Of a stretch of DNA of 64,000 bases, positions 35,889-46,390 are shown in pieces. The position numbers were made by a program, and so were the translations under genes. The notes below the pieces were generated by a model. That model made no database searches, was not told the origin of the DNA, and worked only from the letters and a program-made list of their open reading frames with translations. Position 1 is the first letter of the stretch. Each line of letters opens with the position of its first letter. Source of the DNA: Hymenoscyphus infarciens (lineage: Eukaryota > Ascomycota > Leotiomycetes > Helotiales > Helotiaceae); contig LLCB01000056.1 in NCBI GenBank assembly GCA_001414345.1, positions 124,001 through 188,000 on the forward strand, in the 5' to 3' direction.

Positions 35889-37042
35889 AAATTTAAGGGT
35901 TGGCGATCAACTGCTTCCTTCCTCTGGGTCCTAAGAAAAGAATTAAAGGCAACGCAACGCAAGTTACGCAACGCGATGGAGGGGGATGTCTGCGCGCCGA
36001 GAGACGACGGAGGGACGCTTCTAGCGACAGTGGAGCTTGGGAAGTTGAGCTGGGTATGAGTACGACGTCGGTAATAGTACTCCGTACGCGTGTCTCTAAC
36101 GCAAGATCTTCTTCTATTTAACTTGACTTCTTATAACTAGTGGAAGAGCAGCAATTGATAAGCTTAGTCATGTCGTGATAAAGCCAAGTGGACCGCCTGA
36201 CAAGAAAAGAGAGCTTCGGTTGTTTTTATAGTGATTTTTAAAAGTAAGTAAAAGTAAGTACTAGCAACTTTATTGTATACTTAGAAGATTAAACTTGACT
36301 TTATAAAAACAAGTATTATACTCTTAAACTTAATATTATCTAGTAGAAACTATAATCTAAATATTAAGAGGTAAATTATTTTAAGTGATAATCTTGAATA
36401 TACTTTGATTAGTGAAACTATTGACTTTCGTTTAGTATAATTTAATACTATCCCCCCCCTAAATAAAATATAAGCGCACGGCCGCTGTGCCATACTAAAT
36501 GTCTATGCACTCTACATTTTATTCAGGGGGGGGGATAGTATATATGATACGATTATTAGCTATAAATACTTTAATATTATACTCTATGAAAAACCTTTGA
36601 GTTACGCCAAGATGAGTAAGCCACACTAACAAACCCCCAACCATGAAACTTAAACAGACAGGGGACAACTAGCAGAGATCAATTTCCATTCTTAATTCAT
36701 CTGTATATTTACATCTTTCTTCCTGTCGTTTCCCCTTTTTCTGTACTTGTACACCTTCCAACTACTGCTGCACTAAGAGGTTGGAAGCTGGTCAGCCACT
36801 AGCTTCCAAAGCAGATGAGCTGCCGCCGGGAAGATTACTTTTAACCTTTTGGGTAGCCTCTCCGAGCTGACAATGGTTATTGTTGGTGGAACAGAATATT
36901 GCCAAGCGCGTCACCTCGTTATCACCCCCCCTTTCCCCCCCCCCCCCCCCAATACCCCGTATTCTCGATGATCTTATTTTCCTTCCTATTTTCTTCCTGA
37001 TCTTCTCCTCCATCCCTTTCTCATGTTTCCCATCCCAATGCC
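35889..37042. other. Intergenic region with AT-rich block and foldback
   Basis: No coding region supported. 36230-36610 is AT-rich, RIP-like, with the foldback element at 36445-36541. A run of 14 C residues lies near 36937-36950, just upstream of the 37043 gene. Confidence 0.6.
36445..36541. repeat. Foldback inverted repeat (about 97 bp)
   Basis: ATACTATCCCCCCCCTAAATAAAAT (36445-36469) is inverted, with a few differences, at 36516-36541 (ATTTTATTCAGGGGGGGGG-ATAGTAT), enclosing a short GC-rich loop with GCGCACGGCCGCTGTGC. It could be a tiny MITE or the preserved core of a larger element in the AT-rich block. Confidence 0.7.
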
Positions 37043-38428
37043 ATGTCTCTCCTTCGAAGAAACGTCCTGCTCACGAGCACCTTCGTCGTCCTCTTAATCC
37101 TCTTCGCCCTGGCTAGTCGCAACCTCGGCTTCGCGACCAGTTCCGCCCTACATCTGACTACCTCCCGCCCAGTTTCTCATGGGACGAAGCCCGGTCCTCC
37201 CAACGAACTCCCCGTCGAAGCTCTCGAGTACTTCCACCAAGCCTTTTCCCTCGAGAAACCAACACCTTATGAATTCCCCGCCATTGCGCGCGTCTGCGAA
37301 CGGACACAATGGCCGGAGAAAGAGGAGGATATCGTGTATTTGAAATGCGGTGGCATGTCCGCGGGCCTCACGAGCATCATGTCCCAGCTGAAAACCTGCT
37401 TCAAGATGGCTCTGGATGCGGGATCGAGTCTTGTTCTTCCTAGCATGCCACTCCGGGATTCAACCGATTTGCTGAACTTCAATTTCATGAATGAGGAGGC
37501 TTATCACGATTATGGGGAGTGGTTTGATGCCGAACATCTTATTGAGAATTTGGGACGAGCATGTCCACAGATGAAAATTGTTCGTCCGACACAACTCGAT
37601 AAGGAGGTACCGGTGAAGTATCATTGGGATATCGATTTAGCTTCCGCGCCTGGGTATCGACAGTTCGTTTCCTACTTCTGGCCTGGGCGTCGCTTCAAGC
37701 CATTCTTCGACGACAAAATTACAGAGCTTCGGGAGGCGGCTGCGAAAGCACCAGCTCCGGAAAACCCAAATGGGATTACTGTGGTTGCCATCCACGCCAT
37801 GTTCCTTGTTTATCGAATTACGGATGATCCAACAGGAAATGACCTACGTCTCTGGAACGAGATTGGTTATCTCATGCGGTTCAAGGAGAATTCTCGAGTC
37901 ATTGTAAACGAGTTACTCTCTCTCATTGAGCGTCCCTACTATGGTGTCCATTTCCGCGCCGAAAACGACACCATCTGGTCCTCCCCCGAGCACCAACTGG
38001 CAGTTGACCTCGACGCTCTCGACCATGCATGGTCCATGTTCGGGTCCCCCAAAGCTCGGAAACCCCTCGTCTATCTGGCCTGCGGCGATAAACAGCAAGT
38101 CCAGAACTTCGCGGAAGCAGGTGCGACCAGAGGATGGGAGGTTACGCATAAATGGGATATCGCATCCAAGTCTCCGAATAAAGAGGACTTGTTGAAAAGA
38201 CTTGATGGAATGGAATTCGATTTCCAGGGCTCGGTTGATATGGGGGTTATGATGCAGGGGAGCTTCTTTTTTGGCATTACGGGGAGTGCTTTTAGTAGTA
38301 CTGTGTCGAATGCTAGGGATGGGACGGGTAGATATAGAGGGAGTAGTTTCTTCGTGGAAGAGGATGAGGGCGCGAGGAATCATCTCTTGAATGATGGGGA
38401 GGCGAATGGGTATCCTTGTTGTTTATAG
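37043..38428 (+). CDS. Type II membrane O-fucosyltransferase-like protein
   Basis: Single exon, 461 aa. A short cytosolic start (MSLLRRN) precedes one hydrophobic anchor (residues 8-25), so the body faces the Golgi/ER lumen. Landmarks in the lumenal part: YLKCGGMSAGLTSIMSQL, where an N-terminal nucleotide-sugar pocket would be expected; YGVHFRAENDTIW, which carries the HxRxE/D-like motif of GDP-fucose O-fucosyltransferases; YLACGDKQQVQNF; and a C-terminal DMGVMMQGSFFFGITGSAFSSTVSNARD block, matching the usual SxFS/DxxL acceptor-end region. It is likely a glycosyltransferase of the GDP-fucose protein O-fucosyltransferase superfamily; donor and target are unknown. Start: the first ATG directly before the anchor. 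A poly-C tract lies about 95 bp upstream in the leader or promoter. Confidence 0.7.
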   Translation: MSLLRRNVLLTSTFVVLLILFALASRNLGFATSSALHLTTSRPVSHGTKPGPPNELPVEALEYFHQAFSLEKPTPYEFPAIARVCERTQWPEKEEDIVYLKCGGMSAGLTSIMSQLKTCFKMALDAGSSLVLPSMPLRDSTDLLNFNFMNEEAYHDYGEWFDAEHLIENLGRACPQMKIVRPTQLDKEVPVKYHWDIDLASAPGYRQFVSYFWPGRRFKPFFDDKITELREAAAKAPAPENPNGITVVAIHAMFLVYRITDDPTGNDLRLWNEIGYLMRFKENSRVIVNELLSLIERPYYGVHFRAENDTIWSSPEHQLAVDLDALDHAWSMFGSPKARKPLVYLACGDKQQVQNFAEAGATRGWEVTHKWDIASKSPNKEDLLKRLDGMEFDFQGSVDMGVMMQGSFFFGITGSAFSSTVSNARDGTGRYRGSSFFVEEDEGARNHLLNDGEANGYPCCL

Positions 38429-38690
38429 GTGAGAGGGATAGGCCTAGAGAGGGACTGAAGGTTGTTTGAATACTACTTGGAGTTAAGGAAACATATAATG
38501 AAGGTGGCGTTGTAATATAATGGATTACCATATATTTGTCAATTACAAAATCGATCAAAACTAGCTGAGTTCATGAGTTGAGTACGGAAATTACTAAATA
38601 CTGTACTTTCACGTGTCCACCGTCCACTTTCCCAGTCTCACCCATCCCAGCTCATCAACCTCACTCACTCACCGAAATATATTCCCAAAA

Positions 38691-39887
38691 ATGTCACCGC
38701 CCAATTCCTTCAATCTCCCCCCTTTCAAAATCTCCCCACCCCTCCTAAATTCCTCCAACCCCTGGGCAACAAACGAAGAACACCTCCTAACCCTCTACGC
38801 CTCCCCCCACACCGGCGCAGTAACAACTCGCACCTCCCTCCTCACCGGCTTCCCCCAAGATGCCACCATCCATCAACACACATTCTTCTCTCCCCAAACC
38901 GGGCACTCAACCGTACCTCCCATCCATCCAGATTCCGCACAAGAAGAGATTTGGGCCGCGGGTGAACGAACGTGCGAAAGCTCTTCCCTAAACACTTATG
39001 GATACTCACCTCATCCTTTTGAGAAATATATGGGGTGGTTGAGAGGCTTTCGCGATTCGGGGGATTTGACGGGGGATGTTCACATGTCTGAGGAGAGTGA
39101 GGAGGTGAGGGGAAAGCCTTTTATTATTAGTGTGACTGGGACGCCGTCTGAAGTTTCGAGGTGTTTAGAGCAGCTTTTGGAGGTGCAGAATGAGGAAGCA
39201 AGTCTAGAATCTCGAAAATCCGGTGGAGGGTTGAGGGTGATGATGGAGATTAATCTCTCCTGTCCGAATATCCCCTCCAAACCACCGCCGGCTTACAATA
39301 AAGCCTCTCTCCTGGAATATCTCCACGCTATCGAGGAGGCGAAATCTAAATTCCTGGCAGAGAGAAAAGGAGGGGAGGTGGAAGGTGTTCATGTGGGGAT
39401 TAAGATCCCGCCGTTCACTTATCATGCCCAATTCGTGGATTTACTCAATGTCCCTGGATTCAGCAAATCAATACCTTTCATCACGGCTGTTAATACACTA
39501 GGAGGATGTCTCGTGCTCGATTCCGAGAACCAGAATAGTCTTGGAAGTGCGAGTGGGTTGGGGATCGGTGGCATGGCTGGGGATGCGTTACATCCTCTTG
39601 CTTTGGGAAATGTGAGGACTTTAAGAACTCTTCTTGATGCGCGCGAATACGGGGAGGGCGACCGCTCAGGGATCAAAATTATCGGTGTAGGTGGTGTAAA
39701 AGATTCAGCAGGGTTTGAAAGAATGAGAAGTGTGGGTGCGGATGCAGTTGGTGTTGGGACTGAGTTTGGGAGAGCGGGGATGGCGGCTTTTTGTGGGATT
39801 TCTGGGGCGGAACCTGGAAAGAGTGAGGTGAGGAGGTGTAAGGTTTGCTGGGGGTTGGAGGGGAGTGCTAGGACCTTACTGTCTTGA
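38691..39887 (+). CDS. Dihydroorotate dehydrogenase-like protein, class 1
   Basis: Single exon, 398 aa, FMN-binding TIM barrel. Motifs: MEINLSCPNIPSKPP (the ENLSCPN signature), GIKIPPFTY (Lys that touches FMN), ITAVNTLGGCLVLD (the INTxxNGLVID region), GLGIGGMAGDALHPLALGNVR, and GIKIIGVGGVKDSAGFERMRSVGADAVGVGTE (FMN phosphate site). Layout and the lack of an N-terminal presequence fit class 1 (cytosolic, fumarate-type) rather than the mitochondrial class 2 enzyme used for pyrimidine synthesis in filamentous fungi. Activity on dihydroorotate is therefore not certain. The region around residues 100-110 has SLNTYGYSPHPFE where class 1 enzymes have NSMGLPN, and the catalytic cysteine is not obvious; the protein may be a divergent paralogue. 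The start is the first ATG; the frame is open upstream. Confidence 0.8.
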   Translation: MSPPNSFNLPPFKISPPLLNSSNPWATNEEHLLTLYASPHTGAVTTRTSLLTGFPQDATIHQHTFFSPQTGHSTVPPIHPDSAQEEIWAAGERTCESSSLNTYGYSPHPFEKYMGWLRGFRDSGDLTGDVHMSEESEEVRGKPFIISVTGTPSEVSRCLEQLLEVQNEEASLESRKSGGGLRVMMEINLSCPNIPSKPPPAYNKASLLEYLHAIEEAKSKFLAERKGGEVEGVHVGIKIPPFTYHAQFVDLLNVPGFSKSIPFITAVNTLGGCLVLDSENQNSLGSASGLGIGGMAGDALHPLALGNVRTLRTLLDAREYGEGDRSGIKIIGVGGVKDSAGFERMRSVGADAVGVGTEFGRAGMAAFCGISGAEPGKSEVRRCKVCWGLEGSARTLLS

Positions 39888-42098
39888 AGGTATGTTGATG
39901 ATGGGTTCTGAATGAAAGGAATTCTAATTCCTCCTTTTTTCAAGACTATACTGTCAATTCGGGTGGTCGGGCAACTCTTACTCCCATCCATTAGTATAGT
40001 GTACAACAGGCTGACTAAAAGTCAACTGTGAGCTGCAGGTGACTTCACAGAAACTATGAGATCAGTCCAAAGATTGTCTCAGTAGTGAGGCCCCTGGTCA
40101 ATGGCTGATGATTATCGAAAATGCTGATGTATTTCTTGGCACGGGTGTTGACATACCCTCAAACTCAGTCCAAGCACCTGGAGTCTTTTGCCACTTACCT
40201 GTCAACGGAGCAATTATTCTAATAACAAGGAACAAGCATTTACGACAGAGATTCTTACCTCCGTGCTTGATTAAGGTCCCTGCTCTTACACCTTAAGAGG
40301 GATTAAAACTTCTATAACAGAAGCTAGGAGATGAAGTAGACTGGGATAAAATGGAGTAGACTAGGATAAAACATAAGGCAGAGATCTTTTAGAATGACTA
40401 GATTACCTCCCTTTAGCAATTACACAAGCTTGGGCGTATGTCAATGAGGAAGCAGTCTAGCATCGAGCATTACTTGGAAAGTGAAGATTGTAGAATTTTG
40501 CAACCACTAAAAGAGACTCAGAGGTTCTCTTTGGAATTTCCTCTGGCGAAAAGGGCTCTTGAACTTGAAAGAAAACTACTGTAATACAACTAAGTCTAGC
40601 TGCGACTTTGTTTTATTACTGATAATTATTACTAATAATAATTCAGAGAGTCCTTCTAGGGTTTTTAGGCATTTTTTGGAGAAATTTTGGTAGTCTCTTC
40701 GGCAGAGGAACGAATACGGACGAATTTTCCGGCCCGGTGGAATGAGGCTCTCCTGAGAACTGGGTTATAGGTTATGCAATGTTTCGGAATTTTGAAGTGT
40801 CAGCTTACGGTTTCTCAAACACATACTCACAACTTTGGTATAAAAACCAGCAGGGCGTAACAGTCATTCCATAAATAGCCTGTTTGCAATCGTGGAACGT
40901 CCCCCCACACATGCACTTCTTGAATTCGATCAGTCTCGGGATAAAAATACTTGGTTGTTGGTAGGCAAGACAGGTACTCGTACTTGTAGGGAGCAATTTG
41001 GGTCCCTCTTTTCTAAACGAAGCTACGTATACATTGGTCTCTATCGAAAAGAAAAAATTAGAAATAGAAAGGCGGATGAAATGATCAAAGAATTGTAAGT
41101 CATAAGCTGAGCAGCCTCTAGGGGTCGAAGAAGTTGTAGTACAAGAGGGCGAAAAGTGAGGCTCAAAGGCCTTTGTCTACATCTGGTGCGAAAATGACAG
41201 AATGAAAATGGCAAACTGACCTTGCCCCTTTTTAAGCGACGGTTAACTGGTATAACTTATGATGACTACATATGTTGTGTAGCACAGCATGTGCTAGCTA
41301 CATATACTATACTAACAGAGGCTCTTATATCGAGCATGCCACATCTGTGGTCATTCTATACTTTGTCGGGATCCTCTGAAACGCACCTATAGCCTCACTC
41401 AAGCTGAATGGAAAAAGGACAACTTCTTCTTTCTCCCTAACACCGGAGCCCCGAACAAAATGAAAGGGATTTTAAAAAACTGACTTCAAAATGACAAATC
41501 ATAAATGTAGCGAAAAACAATGACTGGAGTGGGCTAATTTTGTGCCTCTGAACGCTCTCGATCAAGCCCTCAACTTTCGTTGCAGACTAGCCAGTGGTAG
41601 ATGTAGCACGCGATGCAGCCTGGCTTTGCAGTGAAACCTGCAGCTGCAAGCTGGTTCTGGGATCTGGATAAAAATGGACGTCGGAGAAGATAGCAAGCTA
41701 TGCATTTCAAATAGGGAGTTGAAATCTTGAAATAGAGAGTCAAACTTTCGCAGCACAACATCTGTAGACGCATTGATGAAATCTTAAATCGCGACACGTA
41801 GTGAGTTGTGTCGTAAGTGAAGGATAGTTATAAAAGTTGTTGCATGTCGCAAATCGCAATTTTTTAAATTGCCCTAGAAGCCCTGAAGTGTTTGAAAAGA
41901 AAGCACTTACTTCAGGTTAAATTGTTTAGTGAAGAAAACCTCTAAGTGAAAGGACGACGCCTCAAAGCACCAGCCACACCCTCATAATTGCGGGGCAAAA
42001 TGGACCCGCGGATACGAATTTAATGACGCCGATATAACTTCGCCATCAACACAACCACTCAGCCTCGATTTCCTAGCTCTTTCCCTCCCAAACCTCCG
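39888..42098. other. Intergenic region, possible repeat remnant
   Basis: No coding region supported. 40340-40375 has two copies of a GTAGACTRGGATAAAA unit. 40707-40742 resembles one terminus of the MITE at 15828. 41280-41315 is a weak palindrome around AGCACAGCATGTGCT. Confidence 0.5.
40707..40742. repeat. Single terminus related to the 15828 MITE
   Basis: On the minus strand this reads GGGCCGGAAAATTCGTCCGT followed by ATTCGTTCC. This has the same arrangement as the terminus at 15828 (GGGACGGAAAAAACGTCCGA). The partner end was not found, so it is either a truncated copy or chance. Confidence 0.4.
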
Positions 42099-43325
42099 AT
42101 GAACAAACCCCTTATGAGAATACCCTACACGGGGCCTTTACCTGCACCGACAATCATCCCCCGAAACGCAAACACAATCCCAGGCGCCATCGCAGCGCTC
42201 TCACGATTCCTCACTGCCCCACCAGCGCCAACTCTCCAAAATGGCAAAGGCGACCCCGAATCCACAGTCATACTCTCAGGAGCAGGGATATCGGTAGCAT
42301 CAGGCCTAGCAGACTACAGAGGCACAAATGGCACATACCGAGTAAACAAAACCTATCGCCCAATCTACTACCACGAATTCCTCGCAAACCACGAAGCTCG
42401 AAAACGATATTGGGCACGCAGTTTCCTAGGCTGGACAAATTTACACAAGGCGAAACCAAATGGGGCACATTTTGCGATTAAGAAGTTGGGGGACATGGGG
42501 TTTGTCAAGAGTGTTGTTACGCAGAACGTGGATTCGTTTCATGGGATTGCTCATCCCAAAATTCCTACGTTGGAATTGCATGGCTATTTGAGGGCGTTGA
42601 CTTGTGTTACTTGCCACAATGATCTGCCTAGAGAGGCTTTCCAGGAATCTTTGGCGAGGTTGAATCCTGCTTGGGCGGCCTTCTTAGTGGAAGCTATTGC
42701 CTCGGGTGCACTCGATACGGAGAATCCAGATGAGCGGAGAGCCAAGGGGATGAAGACGAATCCTGATGGAGATGTTGATCTCCCTGGTGCTCCGTACTCT
42801 ACGTTTCGATATCCCGCATGTCCTCATTGCCTGGCCAATCCACCTATATCTGGTGATGGTGTACAGACCATAGTTGAGGTAGATAGTGATGGTGGGTTAA
42901 AATCGACAAGCACGGCTGGGATTTTAAAGCCAGCTGTTGTTATGTTCGGAGAGAGCATAGCAAGCAGAGTCAAGGAGGCCGCCGAACAGGCCATTGACGG
43001 TTCTGGGAGACTCCTCGTTGTAGGAACATCTCTGGCGACATATTCGGCGTTTCGGCTGGCCAGAAGAGCAAAGGAGAGAGGAATGCCAATTGGGATTTTG
43101 AATCTGGGAGGAGTGAGAGGGGAAGAGGTTTTCTTCCAGGAATTACCTATAGGTCAACAAGGAGAAGCAGGTGTAAGAGTAGAATTTGGAACCGATAAAA
43201 TACTACCTGGGCTGGTTGAACAACTGAAGCGTACTGGGTTCACGCATAAACATGCGAATGAAGCGACAAGTCCAACGGAGGATCCCCGAACGAATAGTAG
43301 AGTATTCAAAGATATGCTATCATAG
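42099..43325 (+). CDS. Class II sirtuin (SIRT4-type NAD-dependent deacylase)
   Basis: Single exon, 408 aa. Rossmann-fold motifs: SGAGISVASGLADYRG (NAD site), followed by the class II-specific RPIYYHEFLANHEARKRYWARSFLGW; TQNVDSFHGIA; and the catalytic His in LELHGYL. Zinc-site cysteines are seen in CVTCH and CPHC, separated by about 70 residues, a longer insertion than in bacterial or animal homologues. PAVVMFGES and VVGTSLATYSAFRL complete the fold. By family it removes lipoyl, glutaryl or related acyl groups (or ADP-ribosylates) in mitochondria. The N-terminus is short with only a weak basic character, so targeting is uncertain. It ends 42 bp from the convergent gene at 43368. Confidence 0.9.
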   Translation: MNKPLMRIPYTGPLPAPTIIPRNANTIPGAIAALSRFLTAPPAPTLQNGKGDPESTVILSGAGISVASGLADYRGTNGTYRVNKTYRPIYYHEFLANHEARKRYWARSFLGWTNLHKAKPNGAHFAIKKLGDMGFVKSVVTQNVDSFHGIAHPKIPTLELHGYLRALTCVTCHNDLPREAFQESLARLNPAWAAFLVEAIASGALDTENPDERRAKGMKTNPDGDVDLPGAPYSTFRYPACPHCLANPPISGDGVQTIVEVDSDGGLKSTSTAGILKPAVVMFGESIASRVKEAAEQAIDGSGRLLVVGTSLATYSAFRLARRAKERGMPIGILNLGGVRGEEVFFQELPIGQQGEAGVRVEFGTDKILPGLVEQLKRTGFTHKHANEATSPTEDPRTNSRVFKDMLS

Positions 43326-43367
43326 TAGCTAGAATTATTGTACAAATTTAATATACAACGTTGAAGA

Positions 43368-44032
43368 TCAATAAAATCCCGACGCAGTCTTTTTGGGTTT
43401 CGAGGGTTCTTCATCGACTTTCATGGGTTGTGCCGGAGGCTGTGAGGCTGGTGTTTGTTCTCGCGGTTCGATTGTTTGTGGTCTCTGGGCTTTCGATTTC
43501 TCCAACGCAGCATCCTCTTCCTCAATCTCTTGTAAAACTGCGAATAAGTTAGCTTCGGCTCCCAATGTAAACAATTAAAGGGAAACATACGCTCTTCCCA
43601 CTCCTTCTCCTTCTGATAATCCCCCGTCCCCAACAACCCCTCCACATCGACCTTCTCTCCATTCTTCACCCGTTCGATAATCTCCTTGAGCAATCCAATC
43701 TTCGCATCTGCCCTGCGACTAAAAGCTGCGAACTCGTTTCGTAGAGCAATCATTTGAATGGACATTGAGCCGATGAAGAGGAATATCCATATGAAAAAGG
43801 TCGCTGGGTTCCAATCTTTGACTTCTTTCTTCTTCTTTATCACCGCGGATTGAGAGCTCTTCCGTAGAGGCTTGGGGATCATGGCGGCCCAGAAGGAGGG
43901 CTGGAGGATGCTGGGTGATGCTGCATATTGGCGGGTCGTAATTGAGGTGAGGATTCGTGATTGTGGGAGGATGGAGGTACGCAGACCTGGGGGAGTGAGG
44001 AGGAGTCTTCGGAGGACAGTTGATTTATTCAT
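43368..44032 (-). CDS. Small mitochondrial membrane protein of unknown function
   Basis: Two exons: 44032-43591 and 43537-43368, 203 aa. The N-terminus (MNKSTVLRRLLLTPPGLRTS) is a strong mitochondrial presequence candidate, with Arg and no acid for the first 40 residues. A single membrane segment (FFIWIFLFIGSMSIQMIAL) sits around residue 78, followed by a charged coiled-coil-like stretch and a Pro/Gln-rich tail ending KKTASGFY. It resembles a fungal family I recall as DUF5321, of unknown function; likely an inner-membrane protein. It shares a 391-bp divergent intergenic region with COG2. The intron junction gives WEELQEIEEE in frame. Confidence 0.75.
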
Positions 44033-44423
44033 GCCGAGCTTGTGGGGTTGAGTTGCTCGTTCTCTCGTTGTTTAGTCTGTTCAAGAAATCTCGTCGGACC
44101 TCGCACGGCGATTGCATTCTCCGTTGCTCGAGTCTTGGCGGACCCCCAATTGGCGAGCCCTCAACACCACGTCTTTCTTAGGTATGTGAGGGCGAAAGTC
44201 AAAATAAGTTCCTCGATACAAACAAAACAACAACTCTTTTTCATTTTCAAAACGGGGACTTGAGAACTCTCTCCAGCATCTCTCACCCTAGAAACCACAC
44301 GTGTCAATTTTCCCCCTCTCTCACAACTGGTATCTCCCAACATCAAAGCTGTCTTAATCGGGACAAGCAAGAAGAGAAGAGCTCGCCTATGAAAACTGCT
44401 CAACCAACAATAAGAAGAACGAG
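44033..44423. promoter_or_regulatory. Divergent promoter region (mitochondrial protein / COG2)
   Basis: 391 bp between two divergently transcribed housekeeping genes. I see no recognisable operator, only pyrimidine-rich stretches. CACGTG at 44299 is an E-box-like palindrome. Confidence 0.5.
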
Positions 44424-45290
44424 ATGAGTAAATTCTATTTCGGCGGAGGCTCTGGAAGCATTTCTTCAGACGACGAAGACAACCTCCCCTACCCAGAAGC
44501 CCTCCCCCGCAGCGACTTCCTAGCCCCAGATTTCGACGCCCCAACCTATCTCTCCACCCTCTCAAACCGACACCAAACTCTCGAAGATCTTCGTACAGAT
44601 CTCAGAGAAAGATCCCAAGCTCTCTCAAAGGAATTACTGGATCTTGTGAACACGAATTATGAGCAGTTTTTAAGCCTAGGCTCTGATCTGATGGGTGGTG
44701 AGGAGAAGGTGGAGGATGTGAGAGTTGGATTATTGGGGTTTAAGAGGGGGGTGGAGGATGTGAGGGGGAAGGTTAGGGAGAGGAAGGTGGAGGTTGAGGG
44801 TTTGCTGGGGGAGAAGAAGGAAGTTGGTAGGGAGATTGCTATGGGACGGAAGTTACTTGAGGTTGATGCTAGGTTGGAGGAGTTGGAGGAGAGACTTATG
44901 GTTACTTCTCTTGGACGTACTGTTCAAGGTGGTCAGGATGATGATTCATGGTCAGACAGCGAGGAAGATGAGGAGGACGAGGATGACCTGACCCAAAATG
45001 CTGGTATCAATGGACCGAGTACGAAGAAGCTCCAGCGGTTGGTGATGGATTGTGTTTACGTCGAACGATTGTCCAAGAATGTGGGTGAGGACCATCCTTT
45101 TATCGTCGCGCAACATTCACGGATGATCCGAGTCAGAAATACCATTCTACTTGACTTGAATGCGGCACTGAAGACCACGGCATTCGGAGAAGCATCAAAG
45201 TCCAAAATCATGACAATGTTGGGTTTCTATAGACACCTTGGGGCGGAAAGCGAGGCCATCAAAGTATTGAAAGACTTGAAATCGAAGTGA
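44424..45290 (+). CDS. cog2: Conserved oligomeric Golgi complex subunit 2
   Basis: Single exon, 288 aa. The acidic N-terminus is followed by LPRSDFLAPDFDAPTYLSTL and LEDLRTDLRERSQALSKELLDLVNTNYEQFLSLGSDL, the COG2 N-terminal signature (Asp-phi-Phe motif, then helices that pair with other lobe A subunits). A long coiled coil (residues about 100-160) follows, then a strongly acidic stretch (SWSDSEEDEEDEDD) and a C-terminal helical part. By family it is part of lobe A of the COG tether for retrograde vesicles within the Golgi. The length suits the short form seen in filamentous ascomycetes. The codons 44700-44900 are GT-rich compared with neighbours. Confidence 0.85.
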   Translation: MSKFYFGGGSGSISSDDEDNLPYPEALPRSDFLAPDFDAPTYLSTLSNRHQTLEDLRTDLRERSQALSKELLDLVNTNYEQFLSLGSDLMGGEEKVEDVRVGLLGFKRGVEDVRGKVRERKVEVEGLLGEKKEVGREIAMGRKLLEVDARLEELEERLMVTSLGRTVQGGQDDDSWSDSEEDEEDEDDLTQNAGINGPSTKKLQRLVMDCVYVERLSKNVGEDHPFIVAQHSRMIRVRNTILLDLNAALKTTAFGEASKSKIMTMLGFYRHLGAESEAIKVLKDLKSK

Positions 45291-45399
45291 GCCACGAAAA
45301 GACAATTGGTCTCATAGCATAGCGTTGGAGTTTGAGGCATATACCAGGAACCAATAAATGAAATATTTTACATGTAATATTTACAACCTGATTGTACAC

Positions 45400-46390
45400 C
45401 TATCTCCCAGACAGCTCCTTTTCCGTGATATCTGAGTTTGGCGAAGCATAACTTCCGTTCAAAGGTAGACCCGGCCCGTTCGTTGAACTCAACACCACCT
45501 CGGCCATATTTTTGCTGATTCTGTCACTCAACCGTGAGATATCCTTCTTGACTGCTTCGATGAATGCCTTTACGTTGGTTTGCATCTCCTTGGGGGTAAA
45601 TCCAAGCTGCCCCACTGCCATTCTGACAACACCCATCCTTTCTCTATATTCTGAAGCTCCCACCATATCCCTCATTGCCTTTACTGGATCTGCCACAACG
45701 GTGCCAGTTTTGGTACTTGGCATCAATCCTCGAGGTCCCAGCATTCGTCCTATCCCAGATTTGTTCATTTTGGCCAAGGAGTCGTTTTGACAAATACATC
45801 GGTCGAATTCAATCTTTCCATCCTTCACTGCATCAAAAACGGCATCCTCTCCGACTAACACAGCACCAGCTGCCCTCGCGTCCTCGGCAAATTTCGAATC
45901 GGGTGGGCAAATAACGCAGACTTTGAAATCCGTCTTCACGGGGTGTGGGAGTCTTATTCGATTTCGTACCACGGGTCCATTCTTCAATCCCGATATCCTC
46001 ATAGCAATCTCGTACTTGACGGACGTCGGCTTCTGCCCTACTTCCCATGCTCGAATGATGCTATCCTGAATTAGCATATGCCTCCTGGGTTGAACAAAGA
46101 TATCCATCCTACCGCATGGCATCCAACAGCGCAAATTGCTCCGCATTCTTCAAACTTGGGGTGGGATAGTGTGTGTTGGCCTTCTTCTTCTTCTTCACAA
46201 CCTCCTTCTTGCGCTTGAAAGTCGTTCCGCCCGAGGCAGCCTTCTCCTTCTTGGAGACTATCTTCTTTGCTCCTTTTGCGCAGGGTGCCGTTATGCTGAA
46301 TTGTCGTATCGGGAGGTATAATGGTGATGGCCGTACTGACGCCAAGTACGTCCGACTCAATTGAGTCAGACAAGGTCTTGCGGTAGCCAT
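45400..46390 (-). CDS. mrpl1: Mitochondrial large-subunit ribosomal protein uL1m
   Basis: Two exons: 46390-46113 and 46060-45400, 312 aa. Residues 1-40 form a presequence ending near RQFSITAPCAKGAKK. A Lys-rich segment follows. The L1 domain starts at NAEQFALLDAMRIIRAWEVGQKPTS, with the intron inside it. Next comes RIRLPHPVKTDFKVCVICPPDSKFAEDARAAGA. The classical L1 signature is seen in KSGIGRMLGPRGLMPSTKTGTV, followed by the C-terminal KEMQTNVKAFIEAV. By family it binds the L1 stalk of mitochondrial 21S rRNA. The intron acceptor is GATAG at 46061; the earlier CAG breaks the frame. Divergent from separase across 444 bp. Confidence 0.93.
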
